From the IMG/VR virus record IMGVR_UViG_3300021479_000014, positions 1-64,000 of that record: a stretch of 64,000 nt of DNA. The stretch is one strand, 5' to 3'. A program made the translations under genes and the position numbers. This stretch comes from a virus. Below, piece after piece: positions 26,395-34,149 of this stretch; position 1 is the first letter of the stretch; each line of letters opens with the position of its first letter. The notes under the pieces were generated by a model, which did no database searches, was not told the origin of the DNA, and was given only the letters and a program-made list of their open reading frames with translations.

Positions 26395-26600
26395 ATGATG
26401 CGCAACATGATGACCATATTTGGGTGACCGTGAGAGGTGAATCTTGGGCTATAGCTGAGATCTACAAAAGTTGGATATGGTTATGGAGAGGTTATTGGCC
26501 AAACATGGAAGTTGCGCTCCTAGATACAAATGGCATTGACTGGGTTGGATATTGTGATAGGGCTGTCTTTATGATGTATGGTGATACTATTGTGTGGTAA
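26388..26600 (+). CDS. Small Trp-rich protein
   Basis: A 70-residue protein from ATG 26388 (GGAG 8 nt upstream). Unusually rich in Trp and aromatics (SWAIAEIYKSWIWLWRGYWP). Last gene before the hairpin-dense noncoding stretch. Unknown. Confidence 0.6.
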   Translation: MVDDAQHDDHIWVTVRGESWAIAEIYKSWIWLWRGYWPNMEVALLDTNGIDWVGYCDRAVFMMYGDTIVW

Positions 26601-26659
26601 TTTTACTGGTGAAGGTTGTAGAATTATGGTTCGTGGATTTTTGACGCTAGTGCAGAGAC

Positions 26660-27021
26660 GGTGGCCACCAAGTGGTGGGCGCAAACAGGTGAATTTCTGA
26701 TTCTCCGAAAGCGTCTCCGACGCTTCTGGCTATCCCTAGATCGTCTAGGAAGCTCTAGGAGCTGGGGCTTTTTCTAGGGGCACGGACATAGCGGGCAACG
26801 ACCGAGGGCTGATGGACGGCCTTCCTAATGCGTTTAAACGCATATCGCCAAGGTTAGGCGACAATCGTCGCCGAGGGCGACTGGCCCTATTTATTAGATG
26901 CCCATAGATGTTTTTTAGGGGCAAAACCATTAAAATAATTCTAGACTTTCCTACGCGGTAGGAGTAGCTTGTTTCTTGTCGGACGGCGATGTCGCCCTCC
27001 GCTAAAACGCCCCGAGCGGGC
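26660..27021. repeat. Array of about ten short perfect hairpins (noncoding)
   Basis: The 432-bp gap 26601-27032 has no gene but is packed with near-perfect inverted repeats: 26660-26669/26665-26678 (GGTGGCCACC, CCACCA-AG-TGGTGG), 26711-26723 (GCGTC-TCC-GACGC), 26735-26749 (CCTAGA-TCG-TCTAGG), 26751-26763 (AGCTC-TAG-GAGCT), 26828-26843 (ATGCGTTTAAACGCAT), 26845-26861, 26867-26881 (GTCGCC-GAG-GGCGAC), 26950-26962 (CCTAC-GCG-GTAGG), 26985-26996 and 27009-27021. Most have 2-5 nt loops. GC content is far above the flanking DNA. It could be a structured RNA leader of the gene at 27033 or a DNA-level element (origin, packaging or recombination site). Confidence 0.6.
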
Positions 27022-27032
27022 AGGAGAGAAAA

Positions 27033-27494
27033 ATGGGTAAGGTATCGTTAGACGAGCGCATTGCGCTCGCCGTGTCCCAGGCGCTTGCGCTTAAGACACG
27101 CAAGGCTCGCGATCCGGTCGTTCCGGTGGACGAGAGCGAGTGGGACCGCGTTGCGCGTGTCCTGCGTATGCAGAAGGGCATGCGTGGTATGCTCTTGCGG
27201 CATATCGTGCGCAAGGGTCCGGGCGTGTACACGTTCGAGGGCATACATGCGGTGGAGGGTCTCGAGTGGATCTCGGCGCCTAATGTCGCTGCGTGCCTAA
27301 CGCATATCGCCTGGAAGATGCAGGGCGGTTCGGGGTCGGGCACGGTCGCCCCGTGTGGGTACACCCTCGCCGTCGATGGGACGGGTGTTAACGTGCGGGC
27401 AATGCTCGCCCGCGTTAAGCCCGCGAAAAAGCCGGTGGCTCGCAAGGCGAAGGCTTTGCCCGCTCCGGTGGCGAAGAACACAGACGCCGCGTAA
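27033..27494 (+). CDS. GC-rich basic protein, unknown, probably highly expressed
   Basis: A 153-residue protein with codon use strongly shifted to G/C in an AT-rich genome. It is helical at the N-terminus (SLDERIALAVSQALALKTRK), has a central domain (VLRMQKGMRGMLLRHIV, GVYTFEGIHAVEGLEWI) and a Lys/Ala/Pro tail (RVKPAKKPVARKAKALPAP) resembling histone-like tails. It has its own ribosome site (GGGCAGGAGAG) and a strong terminator. It could be a highly expressed DNA-binding or anti-host protein adapted to a GC-rich host, or a recent import. Not recognised. Confidence 0.75.
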   Translation: MGKVSLDERIALAVSQALALKTRKARDPVVPVDESEWDRVARVLRMQKGMRGMLLRHIVRKGPGVYTFEGIHAVEGLEWISAPNVAACLTHIAWKMQGGSGSGTVAPCGYTLAVDGTGVNVRAMLARVKPAKKPVARKAKALPAPVAKNTDAA

Positions 27495-27499
27495 AAACT

Positions 27500-27530
27500 G
27501 GGGAGGCGCAAGCCTCCCCTCTTTTCCCCT
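27500..27530 (+). terminator. Intrinsic terminator with GCAA tetraloop
   Basis: GGGGAGGC (27500-27507), loop GCAA, GCCTCCCC (27512-27519), then TCTTTT. A GNRA loop on an 8-bp GC stem just after the GC-rich gene. Confidence 0.85.
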
Positions 27531-27558
27531 CGTTTCTCACTAGTCAGGAGTCATCAAA

Positions 27559-27687
27559 ATGGCACACATCTACTCGGGAGTTAACTCCCAGCATCGCGAC
27601 CCCATCGATCACCTCGAAGATGGGTGGGTGGTCTACGTCAGCGACGACCAGGTCCAGATCCTCATCATTATCGTGGAGGTGGAGTGA
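27559..27687 (+). CDS. Small protein, unknown
   Basis: A 42-residue acidic protein (AHIYSGVNSQHRDPIDHLED, ending QILIIIVEVE). CAGGAG lies 8 nt upstream of the ATG. GC-rich codons match the preceding gene. It sits between two terminators and so belongs to a short separate unit. Confidence 0.55.
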   Translation: MAHIYSGVNSQHRDPIDHLEDGWVVYVSDDQVQILIIIVEVE

Positions 27688-27743
27688 TGGCCAAACTCCA
27701 GCGCTTATGGCGGCGCATCATGGGTCAAAGACCATACTTCTAA
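27687..27743 (+). CDS. Tiny basic peptide
   Basis: An 18-codon frame starting inside the previous stop (GTGATGG): AKLQRLWRRIMGQRPYF. Strongly basic, with GGAGG upstream inside the previous gene and a terminator immediately after. Small size makes it uncertain. Confidence 0.35.
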   Translation: MAKLQRLWRRIMGQRPYF

Positions 27744-27747
27744 GATG

Positions 27748-27771
27748 GGGTGGCGCAAGCCACCCTTTTTT
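27748..27771 (+). terminator. Intrinsic terminator with GCAA tetraloop
   Basis: GGGTGGC (27748-27754), GCAA, GCCACCC (27759-27765), followed by six T. The same loop as the terminator at 27500, closing the rightward unit. Confidence 0.9.
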
Positions 27772-28276
27772 ATCAACGTGGTGATAGATGATATTTGGCT
27801 TTTGATGCGCACCAATTTGCGTGTCACCATGCCATATGTCATTTATCATTTCACCAATGGTGAGAGATAATTTTTGACTGATGATATATGATATGGATGA
27901 TATTTGGCGTGATATGTTCTCGGTTTGTTCTCAGCTGTCATATGTGTTCTTGATCTGTTCTTTATGATTATCATTTGTGGTGACTTCTGATTTTCCGCTT
28001 TTGGCTTTGGTTGCGCACCAAGCATTATGATGTTATCATTGTCTACTTTGTTCTAAAATAAAGCAGACATAAAAAGCATAACGATATCAATGACTTAGGT
28101 GCATCAGTCTACTTTGTCCGCTTTGTATGCTTATCATACCGTCCTACATGTATGATTTAAAATACAGCTATACCAGGTCAGCAAAGATTTATCATTTGGT
28201 GGAGCACTTTCCCCAAGCATTTCAGTTGGTTATGCCTGAAACTTAATCTAAAACATTAAGCAGACAATTTACAGAT
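27772..28276. repeat. Noncoding, repeat-rich gap between converging transcripts
   Basis: 505 bp without a credible gene. TGTTCT occurs at 27915, 27926, 27945 and 27956 (two pairs, each with an 11-bp period, 19 bp between them). GATGATATTTGGC occurs at 27787 and 27896. TTATCATT occurs at 27843, 27968, 28033 and 28189. GTCTACTTTGT occurs at 28041 and 28107. AT-rich, iteron-like, and next to a helicase gene: a candidate replication origin or multi-operator region. No promoter pair stood out. Confidence 0.5.
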
Positions 28277-29821
28277 CTAGAATAGATTATGCGATGACAT
28301 GATGTTTCTTTCAGTAAAAGTAGGATATTCCCACACATCATTATCATCACCCCAATTAAATTTTGATTTAAGTCTAAAATCCATTAGCGCGCGACAAATA
28401 CTCAATTTCGGAATTGTATAAACATTCAGCCGTTCTTTTCCGGCATTGTATTTATCAGTATGTTTTATCATACTAACAATTTTACCATTTGGATAAGTTT
28501 GTACTCTACCATTATCAAGCTTTGGTATGAGCGCAGCAAATTGCATTCCAAACGATCGTGGATCACATCTATGTTTATCATTTATCCTCTTTTGAGCATC
28601 AACAAAATCTTGATATAATTTTTCTTTCACTACCATATATCCATTATCATTTTGATTAACAAATGGCAATTGGCCACTCACCAATAGATTAAACCACCAA
28701 CGCTCTACACCTGTCATAGTTTCAGTTTTCTGTTCAATTTGCGCCTCAGTTACCAATGCTGTTCTGAGATTAACATCAATTTTCCAATTCATCAATTCAT
28801 ACATGAATGCTTCCAATCCACCATGCTCCAATAGTTCTTCATCAAGAGCATCGAAATATGATTTAACATCCTTCTGAGCGCTGCTAACATTCAATACAAA
28901 AAATCTTCTTTCATCATATGATGCTGGAACTAGCCAATCAGCATTGCCAATTATGATTGAGCGAATATAGCTCTTCACACTACGACCTGGTAAGTTCTTT
29001 GGATTGATAAATAATGTATCGCCAGTTATGATATGTTTCAATGTGCTCTCGTGAGCCTTATCGCCTGCCCATATTGCTTCTTCCAAACATAACAATATTA
29101 TCTTTTCCAAATGATCATTATGAGGGCCAAATATGGAATTTTTACTATCAATTGGCAAATAAATCTTTTGTTTTCGCTCTTCTGGGTAGCCATTCATCAA
29201 TCGTCCAAGTGTGAGAGCCAAATATGATTTTCCTATCCCTTTGATACCTTTCAATACCAATGCTGTTCCAAGTTTATTCCATGGCTCTTGGAATATCTGA
29301 GCGCACCAACACATTAGCCAATGATAATGCTCTTCATTACCACTGCATATAATATTTCTGATATAATCCAAGAACAAATGGCAATCGCCTTGTTTTGGCT
29401 CCATAGCAAATCCACGCCATGTATTATATGCTCCACTGCGCATTGTTTTAGAATCAAATTTATATTTGGGATCGAATATGATTCCTTTCTCATATGTGCG
29501 CCTCAATGGCCAATCCAACCATAATTGTGATGCTGGAACTGCTTTTGGAGGTCCATCTTCTTGAGTTACATTGATTTTAATATGTCTTAATGAACTGATA
29601 AAATCTTTCTCAGTACGCAACTGCATTTCATCTTCTAATCGCTCATCAATAATCATAAATTTGCCCACTATAGATGTAATGGCTGATATGCTATCCACCC
29701 ATTCGTTTGAATCTCTTGTAGATTTGATTTCTGGGCGCTCAGAACGTTTCTGTTGTGCGCCAAAGAGTGGATTATTTCTGAGCTGATTGAGACGGATGAT
29801 GTTATCATCTTCTTCAGACAT
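28277..29821 (-). CDS. DUF5906-type phage helicase (superfamily 3-like)
   Basis: A 514-residue ATPase of the type found at the C-terminus of phage and plasmid primase-helicases. Walker A is GIKGIGKS near residue 190, followed by YLALTLGRLMNGYPEE. The Walker B region, EKIILLCLEEAIWAGDKAHE, lies near 240-260, then ITGDTLFINPKNLPGRSVK and the sensor-like segment SIIIGNADWLVPAS. It has no primase domain of its own; a separate primase-like gene lies at 44709..45950. It probably unwinds the fork as a ring. Last gene of a leftward three-gene unit. Confidence 0.85.
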   Translation of the reverse strand: MSEEDDNIIRLNQLRNNPLFGAQQKRSERPEIKSTRDSNEWVDSISAITSIVGKFMIIDERLEDEMQLRTEKDFISSLRHIKINVTQEDGPPKAVPASQLWLDWPLRRTYEKGIIFDPKYKFDSKTMRSGAYNTWRGFAMEPKQGDCHLFLDYIRNIICSGNEEHYHWLMCWCAQIFQEPWNKLGTALVLKGIKGIGKSYLALTLGRLMNGYPEERKQKIYLPIDSKNSIFGPHNDHLEKIILLCLEEAIWAGDKAHESTLKHIITGDTLFINPKNLPGRSVKSYIRSIIIGNADWLVPASYDERRFFVLNVSSAQKDVKSYFDALDEELLEHGGLEAFMYELMNWKIDVNLRTALVTEAQIEQKTETMTGVERWWFNLLVSGQLPFVNQNDNGYMVVKEKLYQDFVDAQKRINDKHRCDPRSFGMQFAALIPKLDNGRVQTYPNGKIVSMIKHTDKYNAGKERLNVYTIPKLSICRALMDFRLKSKFNWGDDNDVWEYPTFTERNIMSSHNLF

Positions 29822-29836
29822 GGCATTTCCCCAGAA

Positions 29837-30040
29837 CTATTCTTCTTCGCTGATATGTACTACTCTCAGCGCATCATATATTTTCTTGAATTCTCTATTG
29901 GCCATACTTATATTCTCAAATTCTATTGGCCTAAATGATTCACTATTATCTGTGTCCCACAATTTTATGACATTATCTTTTATAGTGACACAACGTATAT
30001 GATCCATATTGGTGATGATAGATCCTGATTTAATCCACAT
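29837..30040 (-). CDS. Small protein, unknown
   Basis: A 67-residue protein (WIKSGSIITNMDHIRCVTI; YDALRVVHISEEE). GGGAGG precedes its ATG. Second gene of the leftward helicase unit, 15 bp before the helicase. Its fold looks like a small beta-hairpin plus helix, as in other single-domain phage proteins; unknown function. Confidence 0.65.
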   Translation of the reverse strand: MWIKSGSIITNMDHIRCVTIKDNVIKLWDTDNSESFRPIEFENISMANREFKKIYDALRVVHISEEE

Positions 30041-30052
30041 ATTAACCTCCCA

Positions 30053-30226
30053 TTACGCTGCAAATAAATCACGTCCCATTATTTTAAGTTTACGATTTCT
30101 TTTTCTGAAATCACGTTTCCTACAAACATCACAACAAAATCTCTGATTTTTTATTACCTTTATGAATTCTTTATTGCATTCGTGACAATTGATAACTAGC
30201 TTTTTTAGTTCTGTATCAATATCCAT
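30053..30226 (-). CDS. Small zinc-finger protein
   Basis: A 57-residue protein: NCHECNKEF and FCCDVCRKRDF form a zinc finger, followed by a basic tail (RKRNRKLKIMGRDLF). GGAGAG precedes the ATG. First gene of the leftward helicase unit; a DNA-binding accessory is plausible. Confidence 0.65.
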   Translation of the reverse strand: MDIDTELKKLVINCHECNKEFIKVIKNQRFCCDVCRKRDFRKRNRKLKIMGRDLFAA

Positions 30227-30286
30227 CTTTCTCTCCTGCTACCGGGATCGTAAGCATAGAACGAGACGAGTCTCTCAGCAAGCCCT

Positions 30287-30321
30287 AAAAATCAGAAATC
30301 GTAGATCATATTTCTGTTTTT
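30287..30321. promoter_or_regulatory. Hairpin in a divergent gap
   Basis: AAAAA-t-CAGAAAT (30287-30299) pairs with ATTTCTG-TTTTT (30310-30321), loop of 10 nt. A-tract and T-tract on either side make it a bidirectional terminator shape, placed between the leftward helicase unit and the rightward gene at 30369. Confidence 0.4.
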
Positions 30322-30368
30322 CAGATATCGCCTTAATTTCGACACAATTGGAGAGTTATCATGCAAGC

Positions 30369-30611
30369 ATGATAAATGAACACCCAGAAACTGCTAGACA
30401 AAGAGCAGCGCGTATCTGGCGCAATCATCAAATTCAACAAATGGGTATTCAACAGCCAGAGCCAACTATACCTGAAGTGACATTGAATGAGATTGAGGCG
30501 CGATTCAGAAAAGAAATGAGAGATGCGCTCCAACAACACAATAAGAACAAATCATTACTCCAATATTTGATATTGAAACTACGTCAGAGGAAGAGTAAAG
30601 ATGACAAGTAA
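30369..30611 (+). CDS. Small Gln-rich helical protein
   Basis: An 80-residue protein (INEHPETARQRAARIWRNHQ, then IQQMGIQQPEPT and RFRKEMRDALQQHNKNK). The start is uncertain: GGAGAG at 30350 is better spaced for ATG 30361, which gives only a three-codon frame that ends inside this ATG. It overlaps the small-terminase-like gene by 11 nt. Unknown; may work with that gene. Confidence 0.5.
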   Translation: MINEHPETARQRAARIWRNHQIQQMGIQQPEPTIPEVTLNEIEARFRKEMRDALQQHNKNKSLLQYLILKLRQRKSKDDK

Positions 30612-31245
30612 TGCGTATCATCCTGATGATCAACCAGCCATGTTGGCTGAAGATTGGGAGCGTATGAAATTTGAGCAGCGCCAACAAGCTGAACAAGAAC
30701 GTATCAGAAAAGCTCAACAAGATGAGATCAATCGTGAACTCCATAAAGAACAAATCAAAATAAAGGACAAAATCAATTATACTGAAGAATTGGCACAAGA
30801 GATATGTGAACGTATTGCTGCTGGTGAGTTGCTCATTAATATTTGCAAAGATGAGCACATGCCCACTGTGCGCCGCTGTAATGTGTGGCTGAAGCAAAAT
30901 GACGACTTCAGTATTCTATATAAAGACTCAATCAATGATCGCTTATCCATATTTGAAGAGCAGGTGATCAGCATCGCTGATGATGCAGCGCATGATTTTA
31001 GAGAAATAGTGAAGAATGGAAAGACCATCAAAACGCAAGATGCTGAGGTGATTGCCAGAGCCAAGTTGCGCGTCGAAGTGAGATTCAGGCATCTCAAAGC
31101 TGGTAGGCCTGGCAAATGGGGCGATACTTCAACTCTCATCACTAAGAGTGAGGATGAGGCTGCCATTGACAATATGACCACAGAAGAAATGGAAAAGAAG
31201 ATTGCTGATCTGGAAGAAAAAGACAATATCATCAAAGTGGTATGA
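30601..31245 (+). CDS. Small terminase-like protein
   Basis: A 214-residue protein resembling phage small terminase subunits: an HTH-like part, AQEICERIAAGELLINICKD, then MPTVRRCNVWLKQNDDF (about 62-100). It is followed by a helical oligomerization part with IADDAAHDFREIV, a RAKLRVEVRFRHLKA segment and GKWGDTSTL near the end. This order matches the family pattern 'helix-turn-helix, helical hairpin, K-x-R..., YGD'. It lies far from the large terminase (20312..21823), which is unusual. The N-terminus is a charged coiled coil. Confidence 0.65.
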   Translation: MTSNAYHPDDQPAMLAEDWERMKFEQRQQAEQERIRKAQQDEINRELHKEQIKIKDKINYTEELAQEICERIAAGELLINICKDEHMPTVRRCNVWLKQNDDFSILYKDSINDRLSIFEEQVISIADDAAHDFREIVKNGKTIKTQDAEVIARAKLRVEVRFRHLKAGRPGKWGDTSTLITKSEDEAAIDNMTTEEMEKKIADLEEKDNIIKVV

Positions 31246-31318
31246 TTGATGATAAATGATGTTGTAACTTAGCACGTAATTCCTGCCCTCGATCCGAGGC
31301 GCTAGATTGAGTGGCTAA

Positions 31319-32332
31319 TCAGCTATATCTTGTCCACATTTCTTCAAAATCTTCTCTGAACCAGCATCGCTGAACTGGGCCACGTTGGTGCCTATATGGA
31401 CGGCTTCTGATTTGGAATTCCACTAGTATGTTACCCAATACTCGTTTTGTGACTTTGTGCTCAGTATAATCAACCTCGAAATCACCGTCCTTATCTTCAC
31501 GTAATGTTTCGCAAAGATAATCTGTGGTGATGATCTTGGCCTTTGTTTTTGTGAACACTTTCTGTGTATCACGCAACACTGACTCTCTTATATCAAGAGT
31601 AGCACTCTCATTCATATACGTGAGAGCCATACTTCTGACTAAATGGCCTCTACCAAAATAGTCAGCAATGGCAATTAGAGGGCGCCACTTGTCTGCATTA
31701 CGTCCAACCATCGAAAGAGGCATTTTCGGATCTGGATCCAAATTTTGACCCGAATGTTCGGCCCATCTATGCAATTGAGATGCATAGTAATGTTCTCTTG
31801 GGCTGAACCTCTCAAGAGGTTTAGATGAGCGATGCAACCTGATTACAACTGATCTACTCATTAGAGTTGCTGGCACTTTACCGATACCAGCAAGTGCAAC
31901 TGGGCCATAAACTGGCCAATTGACTACAGTCTTATCTGGTTGTACGCGCGATACACTTCCACCGAAACTATGCCCGTCATTAAGAATGGATCTCATTCTC
32001 TTAACGATTGACATATTGTCCACTTCGTCAATCAACAATGAGTGTTTGTTGGCTAGACGAAGCAGAGATGCTTCAGATGGATCTATCACTCTTTTGGATT
32101 CCCACGCCATTGCACCAAGAATATTCAGAACTGTGCTCTTTCCACAATTCGGAACAGGACTGAGGATAGTCAATCTTGGTGACTTATCGTATTGCATGAA
32201 GACGTGAGTATGTAGCGCCCATAGAGCTGCGCCCCACATATAGTGTGGTTTAGCATCCATATAAGTGTCGAAGACCTTTACCACTTGATCAAGTGGATTT
32301 GGCGCTATGGTAGTTTTCTTTGTCAGACTCAC
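31319..32332 (-). CDS. DUF3631-type ATPase/helicase-like protein
   Basis: A 337-residue protein of the DUF3631 kind, found fused to prophage and plasmid primases. Walker A is PNCGKST at 61-67 and Walker B LLIDEVDN at about 99-106. Downstream are DGHSFGGSVSRVQPDK, a sensor-like VALAGIGKVPATLMSRSVV, and RWRPLIAIADYFG-type residues near 215. Together with the DUF5906 helicase it gives the phage two different primase-associated ATPases. It is a single-gene leftward unit with its own promoter at 32455-32483. Confidence 0.8.
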   Translation of the reverse strand: MSLTKKTTIAPNPLDQVVKVFDTYMDAKPHYMWGAALWALHTHVFMQYDKSPRLTILSPVPNCGKSTVLNILGAMAWESKRVIDPSEASLLRLANKHSLLIDEVDNMSIVKRMRSILNDGHSFGGSVSRVQPDKTVVNWPVYGPVALAGIGKVPATLMSRSVVIRLHRSSKPLERFSPREHYYASQLHRWAEHSGQNLDPDPKMPLSMVGRNADKWRPLIAIADYFGRGHLVRSMALTYMNESATLDIRESVLRDTQKVFTKTKAKIITTDYLCETLREDKDGDFEVDYTEHKVTKRVLGNILVEFQIRSRPYRHQRGPVQRCWFREDFEEMWTRYS

Positions 32333-32380
32333 AACGGTTCTCCTAATAGGCCGAAATTACGTGCAAAGTTACACGTATGG

Positions 32381-32400
32381 CTTGGCAGTATTGCCTAAAA
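32381..32400 (-). promoter_or_regulatory. TTTTAGGCA-NNNN-TGCCA leader motif (minus strand copy)
   Basis: In the leader of the DUF3631 gene the minus strand reads TTTTAGGCAATACTGCCAAG. The same motif occurs on the plus strand at 35597-35614 and 36607-36624 before other genes. Stem GGCA/TGCC is kept; the loop differs. Confidence 0.5.
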
Positions 32401-32454
32401 GGTGAGCCGTCCATAGGCGATTTACGATGTCAAACAGCACATTGGTCTAGCCCT

Positions 32455-32483
32455 ATTATAGCACGTTTTCTAATGTGAAGCAA
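32455..32483 (-). promoter_or_regulatory. Strong sigma70-type promoter (leftward)
   Basis: On the minus strand: TTGCTT (32483-32478), a 17-bp spacer, TATAAT (32460-32455). Transcription would start near 32448, leaving a leader of about 115 nt before the DUF3631 gene. Confidence 0.7.
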
Positions 32484-33219
32484 ACCCACATTAAATAGTG
32501 GCGCATCAAGTCATCTATCACCATTATCAATAGCTGATGATATTTGACAATTGAACATGGCAAATCTGTGTATGAATTCTGAACCGCCAAAGTGCGGCAA
32601 AAATAGGGCTTGCCTTCCTTCGCGATTTCGGCTAGACTACCCTCTAGCCCGCTATAGGCGCGGGCGAAGACGATCTGATCTGACTTCTACTGCGGTTACA
32701 CTTGACATTCCGCCGAAAGCGGTCTCTGCGGTTTTTGACAGATCCTACGACCCGCTGTTTGACATTCGAGGATTGCTTTATGCCGGCTGGGCTCGTCCGT
32801 GTTCGGGGCTGATTACGCATGTCTGAAGACATGCGGAGAATCAACAGGAGCGGTAAAAGGATCACTCGTAGAATAGCGCAAGTATCACGGGGTTGCGAAG
32901 AACAACGCTCTGATACGAAAGGCAAGCGCATGACAAGTTGCCTGAGGATGTTTGACCAGCCTTAGATGCAGGAAAACAGATTTGACGAACTCATGTAACA
33001 CCCTGTTGAGTCCAAAAAGGCAAGAGACAGTGTTTTGAGGGTGCAAACTGGACGGGAAAAGAAACCGTACGTGGCGAGCAAGGGAACATCCGAAACCCAG
33101 ACATTGTGCGATAGTGTCTGGTGACCCAAAAAATCAAAGACAGCAATACAGAGCACAGCGGGATGAAATAATCCTGCTGTGTTCAATAGTGCTGTCAGCA
33201 CTAGAAAGGAGAAATCAAA
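32484..33219. other. Long mostly noncoding, hairpin-rich region
   Basis: About 740 bp (890 bp between the flanking long genes) with no convincing long gene and higher GC than its surroundings. Visible structure: GGCTAGA/TCTAGCC (32630-32636/32643-32649) competing with GCCCGC/GCGGGC (32647-32652/32660-32665); palindrome GCATGTCT-GA-AGACATGC (32817-32834); CCAGACA/TGTCTGG (33097-33103/33115-33121); AGTGCTG-T-CAGCACT (33188-33202), directly before the ribosome site of the next gene. It could hold small RNAs, an origin or a long leader. Confidence 0.5.
32819..32965 (+). CDS. Possible small basic protein
   Basis: A 48-codon frame beginning SEDMRRINRSGKRITRRIAQ, strongly basic. The ribosome site is poor and the start lies inside the palindrome 32817-32834, so this may be a chance frame. 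Confidence 0.25.
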   Translation: MSEDMRRINRSGKRITRRIAQVSRGCEEQRSDTKGKRMTSCLRMFDQP

Positions 33220-33654
33220 ATGTCTTATAGAAGTAAAAAGATTCAAAAAGAAAAGCATGAATCTTATTCTGCATCATTGCGACAAATAGTTCTCTCAACA
33301 ACAAGAGAACGTCTACCACAACAAGACGGATATGTTGTGGCTCAAACGCCAAGAAAGAAGCGTTCTAAGTGGCGTATCGTAATTGATCCTGAAAATAGCA
33401 AGAAAACGCGAAAAGTTTCAGGATTCAGAATTAAAACATCAATTAAAGATCCAACTGTCAATCGTTATAGAGAAAACGATCAGAATTTAGGATATATCAA
33501 CAAGAAGAAGTATTATGGGAGGTTTACGACTAATCCAAAGACCAAAGGGCGCGTCTTAGCTGTTATTCAGCAACCAGCGCAAGCAGCGTCTCAAGAGTCA
33601 GAATATATGCAGATCGAAGGAATAGTCATCGAAGGCGAGTATACTGAGGAGTAA
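33220..33654 (+). CDS. Basic protein, unknown
   Basis: A 144-residue protein, strongly basic in its first 110 residues (RSKKIQKEKHESYSASLRQ; TPRKKRSKWRIVIDPENSKK) with an acidic tail (QIEGIVIEGEYTEE). AAAGGAG precedes the ATG. First gene of the long rightward early block. Possibly nucleic-acid binding; not recognised. Confidence 0.65.
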   Translation: MSYRSKKIQKEKHESYSASLRQIVLSTTRERLPQQDGYVVAQTPRKKRSKWRIVIDPENSKKTRKVSGFRIKTSIKDPTVNRYRENDQNLGYINKKKYYGRFTTNPKTKGRVLAVIQQPAQAASQESEYMQIEGIVIEGEYTEE

Positions 33655-33659
33655 GTACA

Positions 33660-33815
33660 ATGCGTGTCAAACACTTCGTGCATTCTAATCAACCAGAACA
33701 GAAGCGCACCAGAATAGAGATTGAACTGCGAATGATGAATAATCGCAGAAAGAAAAGAGGACCAATAACACTAAAGCAACTAAACTTCATAAACAAACAA
33801 CCACAGGAGAAGTAA
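33660..33815 (+). CDS. Small basic protein
   Basis: A 51-residue protein (RVKHFVHSNQPEQKRTRIEI; MMNNRRKKRGPITLKQLNF). GAGGAG lies 8 nt upstream. The stop overlaps the ribosome site of the next gene. Unknown. Confidence 0.55.
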   Translation: MRVKHFVHSNQPEQKRTRIEIELRMMNNRRKKRGPITLKQLNFINKQPQEK

Positions 33816-33816
33816 A

Positions 33817-34149
33817 ATGGCCGTATATGCGTTTGGACACCCAGGACAATGGTGGGCTGATGTAATGGGTAAAAGATACCCTTGCGTTGGCGCAATGCGA
33901 ATAAAGAATGACCACTACCAACAAGCGTATTCTCTTAATAAAGAGAAGTCGTGGAACCTCATAGAGGAAATTGAGGAGCTTCAAAAGGTTATAGTCAGAG
34001 AGGAAATACTGCAAGCTAATGGCATCTATAAAGTGATAGGATATGTTGGCTTATTTCATGTACTCAATTTTATAGTAACAATTACTGATACCCACAAGAT
34101 CGTTGATTTCGATCTTGGTCCGAAAATTGTTACGATCAAAAACCGCTAA
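33817..34149 (+). CDS. Small protein, unknown
   Basis: A 110-residue protein with an aromatic N-terminus (YAFGHPGQWWADVMGKR), a helical middle and a hydrophobic stretch (YVGLFHVLNFIVTITDT). AGGAG precedes the ATG. No family recognised. Confidence 0.6.
   Translation: MAVYAFGHPGQWWADVMGKRYPCVGAMRIKNDHYQQAYSLNKEKSWNLIEEIEELQKVIVREEILQANGIYKVIGYVGLFHVLNFIVTITDTHKIVDFDLGPKIVTIKNR

Noticed and set aside
27772-28276. CRISPR array in the repeat-rich gap
   Set aside because: Repeats are 6-15 bp, irregularly spaced and of several kinds, with no 25-40 bp direct repeats and spacers.
32551-32931. Frames of 90-95 codons on both strands in the 32.5-33.0 kb gap
   Set aside because: Starts lack ribosome sites, sequences are Arg/Cys/Ser-rich with no domain look, and the region is dominated by hairpins.
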